Under the pieces are notes generated by a model. That model saw only the letters and a list, made by a program, of their open reading frames with translations, was not told the origin of the DNA and did not search any database. 30,497 nt of DNA from Pseudomonadota bacterium (GTDB lineage Bacteria > Pseudomonadota > Alphaproteobacteria > Reyranellales > Reyranellaceae). The stretch is taken from NCBI GenBank assembly GCA_023436825.1, contig JAEZHS010000211.1, positions 1 through 30,497 on the forward strand. The letters run 5' to 3'. The translations under genes and the position numbers were made by a program. This document shows, piece by piece, positions 15,814 to 22,787 of this stretch (the stretch's first letter is position 1; the number at the start of each line of letters is the position of its first letter).

Positions 15814-17127
15814 CTAGGCCAACCGGACCGACCGTGCCTCGTTGCAGAGCTCGGTGCCGAACGGTCGCGAAAGCTCGGCGAAGCGCTCGATGATGGCGGT
15901 TCCTTCCTCGATCCCGGCGAGGCGCGGACGTCCGCGACGATGGCGTGCATCCTTCCAACCAAGCGAGATCGGTGTCAGCTCGATCGAGCGCAATGTCGGT
16001 CGTCCGTTCGAGCCGTCGTCGTACCGCAGCGTGGGCACCACCGACTCCCAGTAGCGGCGGTCGGCCGGGAAGCCTGCCTGATCGCCCTGTGTGCGCTTCT
16101 GATAGACCTGCCCTGGCGTCAGATGAGGCTCGGCGCGGAAGCGCTCGTAGCCGTCGGCTGGAATCCTGGGCACCAGCTCGTTCTGGCCGATGAAGTTGCC
16201 CAGGCTGTAGAAGATCGGCTTGCCCTTGTAGAGCTCCAGCCCGCGCAGCAGGTGTGGGCCATGGCCGACCACGAGATCGGCGCCCGCGTCGATCATCCTG
16301 CGCGCGAAGGTTCCGATGAATTCGGCCGGCACCTCCTTGGAGCCGAGCTGCTCGTGCGCATGCAGGCTCACCAGCACGAGGTCGGCGAGCCCGCGCGCCT
16401 CCTCGATCCAGCGCACCATGGCGGCGATGTCCGCGGGCCTGGGCGTCGTACGCACCTGAGCCCGGTTGGCGGACTTGAACTTGAGGTCGCCCAGCGGGAA
16501 GACCGCCGGGTCGGCGAGGGGGAAGGCGAAGCCGGATTTGATCTTCTGCTGACGATCGGCCTCGAGGCCGAGCTGGTCGGCGACCTCGCGCAGCACCGTG
16601 AGCTGCTGCTCGGTGACCTCGTGCAGCGTGTCGACATGCAGGGGGTTGAGTCCCGGGCGTCCCGGAAGGTCGGGTCGCTGTGCGCCCGCCTCGTTGCCTT
16701 TGGCGAAGGTCGAGCAGCAGGAGATCATCGCCACGGTGCCGACGGCCGAGGTGTGATAGCAGGGCCGGCGCGCATCCTCGAGGTTGCGGCCGACGCCGGC
16801 GAAGGACAGGCCGCGTGCCTCCAGCGCCTCGATCGTGTGCACCAGGCCTGAGATAGAATAATCGAGGGCGTGATTCGTGGCCGTGGCGAACAGGTCGAAA
16901 CCCGCCGCGGCCAGCTCATCCAACACCCAGGCGGGGGCGCCGAAATGTGAGCCGCCGCTCTCCAGGGCGGGATCGCCGCGATAGTCGTTGGCCAGCACCT
17001 CGAGATTGGTGAAGGCGACGTCGGCTGCGCGGACCTTGTCGAAGAGTGGTCGGAGCTCGGCGTCGTCGAGACTGTTCAACCGGCGCTGCAGGATCGAATC
17101 GCCGGCAAGGAGGAGGGAGAGGGACAT
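15814..17127 (-). CDS. CapA-family protein (metallophosphoesterase-like fold)
   Basis: The product has 437 residues and matches the CapA/PGA_cap family: an LLAGDSIL start, AFTNLEV near 40, ATNHALDYS near 82-90, SLHAHEQLGS near 250, and VVGHGPHLLRG followed by KGKPIFYSLGNFI. These His/Asn/Asp clusters form the metal site of the calcineurin-like fold. In Bacillus CapA takes part in poly-gamma-glutamate export; proteobacterial homologues are widespread without other cap genes, and their reaction is mostly unknown. No signal peptide or membrane segment is visible, unlike Bacillus CapA. It heads a two-gene unit with the SDR. Start ATG 17127 has no strong Shine-Dalgarno, but the first motif begins seven residues later. 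Confidence 0.85.
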   Translation of the reverse strand: MSLSLLLAGDSILQRRLNSLDDAELRPLFDKVRAADVAFTNLEVLANDYRGDPALESGGSHFGAPAWVLDELAAAGFDLFATATNHALDYSISGLVHTIEALEARGLSFAGVGRNLEDARRPCYHTSAVGTVAMISCCSTFAKGNEAGAQRPDLPGRPGLNPLHVDTLHEVTEQQLTVLREVADQLGLEADRQQKIKSGFAFPLADPAVFPLGDLKFKSANRAQVRTTPRPADIAAMVRWIEEARGLADLVLVSLHAHEQLGSKEVPAEFIGTFARRMIDAGADLVVGHGPHLLRGLELYKGKPIFYSLGNFIGQNELVPRIPADGYERFRAEPHLTPGQVYQKRTQGDQAGFPADRRYWESVVPTLRYDDGSNGRPTLRSIELTPISLGWKDARHRRGRPRLAGIEEGTAIIERFAELSRPFGTELCNEARSVRLA

Positions 17128-17182
17128 GCGGCGGAGTGTGCCGCCATAACCGCCGATGTCAAACGGCTCTGCGGCCTTCCGC

Positions 17183-17254
17183 TAGAGCGGAACGATCGTG
17201 GTTTCACCGGGCATGATGGGTGCGGCTGATTCCAGCCGGTCCCACCATGCTCTA
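17183..17254. repeat. Intergenic palindromic element with TAGAGC...GCTCTA ends
   Basis: The 128-base gap between the metallopeptidase stop and the CapA start holds a segment bounded by TAGAGC (17183-17188) and GCTCTA (17249-17254). Inside are further arms, GGGTGCGGCTG and CCAGCCGGTCCC, flanked by CATG on both sides. The opening TAGAGCGGAA is shared with the hairpin region at 8180. The look is that of a dispersed intergenic palindrome such as those common in Rhizobiales; a role in transcript ends is possible. Confidence 0.5.
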
Positions 17255-17255
17255 A

Positions 17256-18140
17256 CTAAGGCATGGCGGGCGGCGGGGGCACCCAGTCGTTGTCCCAGTA
17301 CGTAATCAGCTGCGGAGCGACAACGCGTGCGGTGAAGCGCACAGGCGCTTCGGCGCGAGCCGGTATCAGATGATGGCGCAGCTGCGAGATCCAGGGCTGG
17401 GCCAATCTCGCCGTCGCATGGTCGCCCATGCCCATGAGATCGTTGCGCTGCTCCAGCGTGATTCCGTAGTGGGCGTCGGTGTTGCCCCGGCCGCCCACGT
17501 GATGCAGTCCGAGCGTGTGCCCGAACTCGTGCAAGATGGTGGTCTGAAGGAAGCTGACGCTGTGCGTCACACGCCCCAGGCGCGTCTGCCGCGTGTTCCA
17601 GTCGAGGGCGAGGTCTCGATGGGTGAACAGGCCGAGTCGCCGCTCGCTCAGGGCGAACGAGCGGAAGTTCGTTTCCTGCGGCTTGATGATGAAGAAGCGC
17701 TGGTTTGCCAGTCCCGCCGTATCGACCAGCCCGATGGACATGCTGCAGGTGACCCTGGATGCCGAGGCCGCACCGATCGCGTGGCGCGCCTGGTACCACG
17801 CGCGGTTCGGCGCGAGCTCGAACTTGCCGTCCCAATAGCGCATCAGGACGCGGACGAAGTTGTCGCGAAAGGCGACCCATTCGGCGTCGGTCCATGCGTC
17901 GAGATTGAACCGCTCGCGACCGTCGTGAAGGATGCCGTCGCCGCTGGCATGGGTGCCCCAGGTGCGGAATTCGGTGAGACGGGTCGTCGGCTCGACGCGC
18001 ACGAGTTGGACACTGAACTGCAGCATGAGATCGACGGTTCGATCGTCCATCGGCATCAGGAGCGAATCGCGATCCCTGCCGTTATGGATCATCCGGATTT
18101 CCATCGCCGGCCCCCGCTCGGGACGTGCCATCCCAGTCAT
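17256..18140 (-). CDS. Metzincin-like zinc metallopeptidase without signal peptide
   Basis: The protein carries the full metzincin zinc signature HEFGHTLGLHH at about residues 204-214 (three His ligands, catalytic Glu) and a Met-turn-like LMGMGD at 235-240. The rest is not recognised. It is about 294 residues from ATG 18140; ATG 18131 and ATG 18104 are alternatives, the last with a G-rich stretch in front. No start gives a signal peptide or membrane segment, which is unusual for metzincins, as they normally act outside the cell. It lies 1.3 kb from the T6SS operon and close to a leaderless GH73 enzyme, so secretion by the T6SS is a reasonable hypothesis, not shown by the sequence. An internal shadow frame (17182-17895) is not coding. 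Confidence 0.75.
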   Translation of the reverse strand: MTGMARPERGPAMEIRMIHNGRDRDSLLMPMDDRTVDLMLQFSVQLVRVEPTTRLTEFRTWGTHASGDGILHDGRERFNLDAWTDAEWVAFRDNFVRVLMRYWDGKFELAPNRAWYQARHAIGAASASRVTCSMSIGLVDTAGLANQRFFIIKPQETNFRSFALSERRLGLFTHRDLALDWNTRQTRLGRVTHSVSFLQTTILHEFGHTLGLHHVGGRGNTDAHYGITLEQRNDLMGMGDHATARLAQPWISQLRHHLIPARAEAPVRFTARVVAPQLITYWDNDWVPPPPAMP

Positions 18141-18347
18141 GCTGGATCTTCGCGATGAAGCATGACGGTCCAAAGGCATCGAGGTCGGTGACAAATCCCA
18201 CAGATTCCCGTCGTCGCCGTGGCTAGGAAAGTAGGCCCGGTTTCGAGTTGGGGCCAATTGTGATGTACGATCACGCGAAGCACATCGTCATCGGTCGAAT
18301 CGGGTCCGCCGAGATCGCGGGCCAGCGCCGATCGTGGAACAGGTCTC

Positions 18348-18614
18348 GTGAAACGTATTCTCCTTGCACTTGCCGCAGTGTCGATGGCGCCGCTCGCGCA
18401 GGCGCAAAGCGATGACAAGGCCTATTGCGCCCAGCTCAGCGACCTCTATCGGCGCTATGTCCAGAATGCGACGGGCCGGCGGGTCGACGTCGAGGCCCTG
18501 GTGGCGCTCGACGACTGCTCGAGGGGAAAGACCGCGTCGGCAATTCCGGTGCTGGAGAAGCGGCTGCGCGACGCTAAGATCACGCCGCCCGGCGGCGGCG
18601 AATTCAAACCGTAG
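18348..18614 (+). CDS. Small exported protein with two cysteines
   Basis: This 88-residue protein uses a GTG start at 18348 (AGG six bases upstream). Residues 1-19 are a textbook signal peptide (KRILLALAAVSMAPLAQA). The mature part has the pattern YCAQLSDLYRRYV and ALDDCSRG...AIPVLEKRLRDA, with two cysteines that could form a disulphide in the periplasm. Proteins of this pattern occur widely in alphaproteobacteria without known function. It is divergent from the metallopeptidase and convergent with the GH73 gene (one base between stops). Confidence 0.75.
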   Translation: MKRILLALAAVSMAPLAQAQSDDKAYCAQLSDLYRRYVQNATGRRVDVEALVALDDCSRGKTASAIPVLEKRLRDAKITPPGGGEFKP

Positions 18615-18615
18615 A

Positions 18616-19458
18616 TCAGTCGTATTGCTTCAGGCCATAGTTCTCCATCACCCACTTCAGCGTCGTGCCGTATTGCGGATCGGTGGCGTAGACGCCGGTC
18701 AGCGCGTCGGCGAAGCGGTCGGGATCCTTGACGACTTCCATCGCGGACCGATAGGGCGAGCCGGTCGACAGCAGCTTGCCGTGCAGCTCGAACGCCTCGG
18801 ACATGCTGGCGAAACGCCGGAAGCGCGCCGTTATCGTCACCACCTTGCCGTCGATGACCTCGCGGGTCTCGCTCTCGACCGCCGGCTGGCCCTCCAGCGC
18901 CTTGATGCCGAACGGGTTGTTGCTGTCGGGCGGCATCGCGGCACCCCAGGCGCTCTCGACGATCCACTGAGCCAGCGTGATCGAGGGCGGGATGCCCCAC
19001 CGCTGGCGCGAACTCTTGGCCGCGTCGATCACGTCCGGCGGAAGGATCCCGACATGACCGAACCGAGGCGGCGGAGCCTGCTCCTTGGCGACAAGCGGCC
19101 GCGCAGCCAGGGCGTAGTAGGTCGGGCTGCCGGGCGCCACGTGTCCGGTCGGCGGATTCATGTTCATCACGACTGCCTGGAACGCTTTGATGGCAAGGAT
19201 CGTCCCGGGGTCCATAATGCCGGTAACGGGAACGTCCGTGTGAGGCTTGGGCAGCCGCCTGTTCAGCAGCGATTGGATGACGAACACGTCGCCCGGCCCG
19301 TTCACCGCGTCCAGCCCGACCGAGGTGAAGATCGGCGGGGCGACCGCGCCGGCCTCGTCGGTGCTCAGAATTACTTGCGATGGGGCAAGACACATGGCGA
19401 CAGAGTCTGTGTCGAATGGCTCGGGTACAGGATGGCTGCCAACGCCTCCGGCCGTCAA
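18616..19458 (-). CDS. Peptidoglycan-binding / GH73 glucosaminidase without signal peptide
   Basis: The 280-residue protein has a peptidoglycan-binding-type domain at about 50-118 (VFVIQSLLNRRL...VTGIMDPGTILAIKAFQ) and a C-terminal glucosaminidase domain of the FlgJ/GH73 type (about 140-280: ITLAQWIVESAWGAA with catalytic Glu 168, NNPFGIKA, FRRFASMSEAFELHGKLL, VYATDPQYGTTLKWVMENYGL). Such enzymes cut the glycan strands of peptidoglycan. No signal peptide is present with either start: TTG 19458 (AAGGGA upstream, preferred) or ATG 19395. A leaderless wall hydrolase divergent from tagH is a good candidate T6SS effector (inference). No clear immunity gene lies on its strand. Confidence 0.82.
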   Translation of the reverse strand: MTAGGVGSHPVPEPFDTDSVAMCLAPSQVILSTDEAGAVAPPIFTSVGLDAVNGPGDVFVIQSLLNRRLPKPHTDVPVTGIMDPGTILAIKAFQAVVMNMNPPTGHVAPGSPTYYALAARPLVAKEQAPPPRFGHVGILPPDVIDAAKSSRQRWGIPPSITLAQWIVESAWGAAMPPDSNNPFGIKALEGQPAVESETREVIDGKVVTITARFRRFASMSEAFELHGKLLSTGSPYRSAMEVVKDPDRFADALTGVYATDPQYGTTLKWVMENYGLKQYD

Positions 19459-19467
19459 CCATATCCC

Positions 19468-19595
19468 TTGATACTCAAATTAATGGTAGTTTTATGGCGT
19501 CCCACAACTTTTAATATGATTGAGCCGAAACTTGTCCTGCATCCGCAGCAGGACGTTCGAGCCGCTGCGAAGTCCAAATACGATTGCCCAATCGT
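19468..19595 (+). promoter_or_regulatory. AT-rich divergent promoter region before the T6SS operon
   Basis: The 206 bases between the GH73 and tagH starts are clearly AT-richer than the surroundings. A possible sigma-70 promoter is TTGATA (19468-19473), 17 bases, then TTTATG (19491-19496), the -10 being weak. Two inverted repeats follow: GTCCTGC/GCAGGAC (19534-19540/19548-19554) and ACGATTG/CAATCGT with a two-base gap (19580-19595). Either could be an operator or an RNA hairpin in the leader. No regulator gene is adjacent. Confidence 0.3.
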
Positions 19596-19664
19596 GGGTT
19601 CCGCTACTAGAATTTTAGGCGATCGGACCTGCCGTTCGCCTCCCGTACAGGAGTGCGTCCTCAC

Positions 19665-20984
19665 GTGACTCTGAAGCTTGTCATGATCCGTTGCCCCGAC
19701 AACGTGGCGCCCGAGCGGCGCGAGGTTCGCGGCGGCGAGTTCTCCATTGGTCGGGGAAAGGAAAATCAATGGGTCGTCGCTGATCCTGACCGTCACCTGT
19801 CGAAGAAGCACTGCCAGTTCGTCTACGGCGTCGGCGAATGGGAGCTCCACGATTTCAGCACCAACGGCACGTTCCTCAACCAGGCCAACGATCCGATAGG
19901 GAAGGGCGCCAGCCAGAAGCTGCGCAACGGCGACAGGGTCAAGTTCGGCCTCTACGAGATCGAGGTGATCATCGACGAGGAAGAGGAGGCGCGCGAGCAG
20001 CATAGCTTCATTGCCGCCCACGATCCCTTGCCGTCGCGATCCGACGTTCGTCCCTACCAGGATGCGAGGCTGCCCAGCTCCTCCTCGATGCTCGACGCGC
20101 CGAATTCACCGATCTTGCCCGCAGACTTCGATCCGCTCGCGCCCGCCCCGGAGCCGTTCACGGGGGCGACCGATTCGGATCACGCGCCGGCCCTTGAAAG
20201 CGCTTTCCGGCCGCCGGGACCGGTCGCGATCATCCCGGATGACTGGGATGTCGACCTGCCTGCCGCCAACCCGCGGCCTCAGGAGCGGCCGGCGCAGCCC
20301 GAGCGCTCGCCGCAAGGTGCTCAGCCGGCACCGGTGAAAAGCGAGCATCGGCAGCCGGCGCCGCCGGCCGCGCCACCGGCGGAGAGCCCGAGCGACAGCG
20401 CAGTGGTCGAGGCCTTCCTGCGTGGCGTCGCGCTGAGCGACACGAAGCTGGCGGATCCCGAGAAGACGCTGGAGCGGATCGGCGCCGCGCTGCGGCAGAG
20501 CGTCAACGGCCTTCGCCAGACCCTGATGGCGCGCTCCAGCATCAAGGACGAGTTCCGCATCGAGCAGACGATGATTCGGCCGACCGGCAACAACCCCTTG
20601 AAGTTCTCGCTCGATGACGACGACGCCCTGGCGACGCTGCTCGGCACCGGCCGGCGCGGCAGCATGCCGGTGGACGAGGCCATTGCCGAAGCCTTCGACG
20701 ACCTCAGGATGCACGAACTCGCGACCATCTCGGCGATGCAGGCCGCCGTGCGCGTCCTCCTCGCCCAGTTCGATCCCGAGATCATCGAGCAGAAGGCGGG
20801 CAGCGGCGGGCTGCAGATCCATCCGGCTCAGAAGAAAGCAAAGGCATGGGAGGCCTTCGGACAGTTGCACAAGAACGTGACCCAGGCGCTTTCGGACGAT
20901 TTCGACAGCGTGTTCGGCAAGGCCTTCGCGCGTGCCTACGAGCAGGCGATTGAAAAACTGACCTCTGATCGGGCCTCGTCATGA
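19665..20984 (+). CDS. tagH: T6SS-associated FHA-domain protein TagH
   Basis: The chosen start is GTG 19665, giving 439 residues beginning (M)TLKLVMIRCPD as is usual in the family; GTG 19653 is possible, but AGGAG would touch it directly. The FHA domain lies at about 20-100 with G29/R30, S46...H49 and N67-G-T69, the phosphothreonine-binding residues. A long proline/alanine-rich linker follows (about 120-245). The C-terminal domain (VEAFLRGVALSDTKLADPEKTLERIG...LRQTLMARSSIKDEFRIEQT...NNPLKFS) is the T6SS-FHA type. FHA proteins bind phosphothreonine made by the PpkA kinase and promote T6SS assembly. It heads the plus-strand T6SS operon and overlaps tssJ by four bases. Confidence 0.92.
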   Translation: MTLKLVMIRCPDNVAPERREVRGGEFSIGRGKENQWVVADPDRHLSKKHCQFVYGVGEWELHDFSTNGTFLNQANDPIGKGASQKLRNGDRVKFGLYEIEVIIDEEEEAREQHSFIAAHDPLPSRSDVRPYQDARLPSSSSMLDAPNSPILPADFDPLAPAPEPFTGATDSDHAPALESAFRPPGPVAIIPDDWDVDLPAANPRPQERPAQPERSPQGAQPAPVKSEHRQPAPPAAPPAESPSDSAVVEAFLRGVALSDTKLADPEKTLERIGAALRQSVNGLRQTLMARSSIKDEFRIEQTMIRPTGNNPLKFSLDDDDALATLLGTGRRGSMPVDEAIAEAFDDLRMHELATISAMQAAVRVLLAQFDPEIIEQKAGSGGLQIHPAQKKAKAWEAFGQLHKNVTQALSDDFDSVFGKAFARAYEQAIEKLTSDRASS

Positions 20985-21442
20985 TCAAACGTCGCCGGCT
21001 GCTGCTCGGGGCGGTGCCGGCCGCCCTTCTGGTCGAAGGTTGCGGCGGCCCGCCTCCGCCGCCGGTGGTCGACGTGACCATCAGGGCGAACTCCGACATC
21101 AATCCCAATCCGACGGGCACGCCGGTGTCCGTTGCGGTCCGCCTCTACTCGCTCAACGCCAGGGGCAAGTTCGAAGCGGCCGACGTCTACTCCCTGATGC
21201 AGCGCGAGGCCCAGACTCTGGGAACCGAAAGCGCTGGCTTCGAGGAAGTGGTGGTCCGTCCGGGCGAGACACGGAAGGTCACGCTGATGCCAAAGCCCGG
21301 CGTGCGTTTCATCGGCGTTGCGGTGCTGTTCCGCGATATCGATCGCTCGCAGTGGCGCATGGTCGCTCCCATCGCGGAGAGCGGGCTCTCGAAGTTCGCC
21401 GTCTCCATCAGCGGCAACAGGGCCGCACTGGTGTCTGCATGA
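20981..21442 (+). CDS. tssJ: T6SS outer-membrane lipoprotein TssJ
   Basis: The protein has 153 residues, with its ATG inside an ATGA overlap with tagH. A basic N-terminus and hydrophobic stretch end in LVEGC with the lipidated cysteine at 21, followed by GG (no Asp at +2, consistent with outer membrane sorting). The glutamate before the glycine is not typical for a lipobox. The mature domain has the TssJ transthyretin-like pattern (VSVAVRLYSLNARGKFEAADVYSL, RPGETRKVTL, FIGVAVLFRDIDRSQWR). TssJ anchors the TssLM membrane complex at the outer membrane. The well-studied Agrobacterium T6SS is reported to lack TssJ, so its presence here is noteworthy. Confidence 0.93.
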   Translation: MIKRRRLLLGAVPAALLVEGCGGPPPPPVVDVTIRANSDINPNPTGTPVSVAVRLYSLNARGKFEAADVYSLMQREAQTLGTESAGFEEVVVRPGETRKVTLMPKPGVRFIGVAVLFRDIDRSQWRMVAPIAESGLSKFAVSISGNRAALVSA

Positions 21443-22767
21443 CCTGGTCAAACCGTGTTGTCTGGCTCGAGGGGATGTTCCTGCGGGCGCAGCATTTCCA
21501 GCAGCAGGATCGCTGGCTCGAGGCGCTGGTGCACGACCGCACGGCCTCCTTGCGCCCCCATGGTTGGGGACTGACGGAAGGCGTGATCAACCGCAACCTG
21601 CTCGCCACCGGCCAGTTCGCCCTGGCGAGCGGCAGCGGCGTCTTCGAGGACGGCACGCCGTTCGCCCTGCCCGGCGAGACCGATCAGCCGGTGCCGCTCG
21701 ACCTGCCCGAGACGACGCGCAACGCCATCGTCTATCTCGTGCTGCCGATGCGGCAGGCGGGATCGGTGGAAGTGACCGCCAACGGCTCCGCCGAAGGCCG
21801 CTACGAGCAACGGCCCTTCGAGGCCTACGACACGCATTCCGGCTCGCCGCAGCCGGCCGAGGTGCAGGTCGGAAGGCTGCGGCTGCGCTACATGCTCGAG
21901 ACCGAGAATCGCGCGGGCTATCACGGCATCGGGCTCGCCCGGGTGGTCGAGGTCGGTGCGGACCGCAAGGTCGTCCTCGACGATCAGTGGATCGCGCCGT
22001 GCCTGGCCTGCGCCGCTGCGCCACCACTCGCCGGCCTGCTTGCTGAACTCGCCGGCCTGCTCAATCAGCGCGGCGAGGCGCTGGCGGCGCGGCTGACCGC
22101 ACCGGGCTCGCGCGGCGTGGCCGACGTCTCCGACTTCCTGCTGCTGCAGTCGGTCAACCGCTCGCAGAAGCTCCTGGCGCACTGGGCGAGCGACGGCAAC
22201 GTCCATCCGGCCGATCTCTACGCCGCCCTGGTGCAGATGGCGGGCGACTTCGCGACGTTCACCGAGGCGAGCCGCCGTCCCTCGGACTATCCGCCGTATC
22301 GGCATGCCGACCTGCAGCGCAGCTTCGCGCCGGTGATCGCCGACCTGCGCCGCTCGTTGTCGACGGTCATCGAGCAGACGGCCATCCAGATCCCGCTGCA
22401 GCAGCGCGCCTACGGGGTGCGGGTCGGCCCCATCGTCGATCGCGGCATCCTGCGTTCGTCGAGCTTCGTGCTGGCCGTGCAGGCCGATGTGCCGACCGAG
22501 ACGCTGCGGCGGCTCTTTCCTTCACAGGTCAAGATCGGCGCTGTCGAGCATATCCGCGAGCTGGTGAACGTCGCCCTGCCGGGCATCGCAGTGCGGCCGT
22601 TGCCGGTCGCGCCACGGCAGTTGCCGTTCTATGCCGGCGCGACCTACTTCGAGTTGGATCGCAATTCGGCGCACTGGAAGGAACTGCAGTCCTCTGGTGG
22701 GTTCGCCATCCATCTCTCCGGCGAGTTCCCAAACCTCAATATCGAGCTCTGGGCGATCCGCGGCTGA
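21439..22767 (+). CDS. tssK: T6SS baseplate protein TssK
   Basis: The product is 442 residues beginning MTWSNRVVWLEGMFLRAQHF, the standard TssK start; the ATG overlaps the tssJ stop (ATGA). Family landmarks include HFQQQDRWLEALV, GLARVVEVGADRKVVLDD, DFLLLQSVNRSQKLLAHWA, HPADLYAALVQMAGDFATF, YPPYRHADLQRSF and the C-terminal AVRPLPVAPRQLPFYAGATYFELDR. TssK is a cytoplasmic trimer that links the TssFG baseplate to the TssLM membrane complex. Length matches the family. The 20-base gap to tssL and the shared strand indicate one transcript. Confidence 0.95.
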   Translation: MTWSNRVVWLEGMFLRAQHFQQQDRWLEALVHDRTASLRPHGWGLTEGVINRNLLATGQFALASGSGVFEDGTPFALPGETDQPVPLDLPETTRNAIVYLVLPMRQAGSVEVTANGSAEGRYEQRPFEAYDTHSGSPQPAEVQVGRLRLRYMLETENRAGYHGIGLARVVEVGADRKVVLDDQWIAPCLACAAAPPLAGLLAELAGLLNQRGEALAARLTAPGSRGVADVSDFLLLQSVNRSQKLLAHWASDGNVHPADLYAALVQMAGDFATFTEASRRPSDYPPYRHADLQRSFAPVIADLRRSLSTVIEQTAIQIPLQQRAYGVRVGPIVDRGILRSSSFVLAVQADVPTETLRRLFPSQVKIGAVEHIRELVNVALPGIAVRPLPVAPRQLPFYAGATYFELDRNSAHWKELQSSGGFAIHLSGEFPNLNIELWAIRG

Positions 22768-22787
22768 CGCCGCTGATGTGAGGCGAC

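Noticed and set aside
15799..16851. 350-codon plus-strand frame across the CapA-like gene
   Set aside because: Opposite strand of a gene with a full set of family motifs; the frame itself resembles nothing.
18348..18614. Small periplasmic protein as immunity protein for the GH73 enzyme
   Set aside because: The compartment would fit, but it is on the opposite strand and convergent, and similar small proteins appear widespread without T6SS. The link is not supported by sequence.
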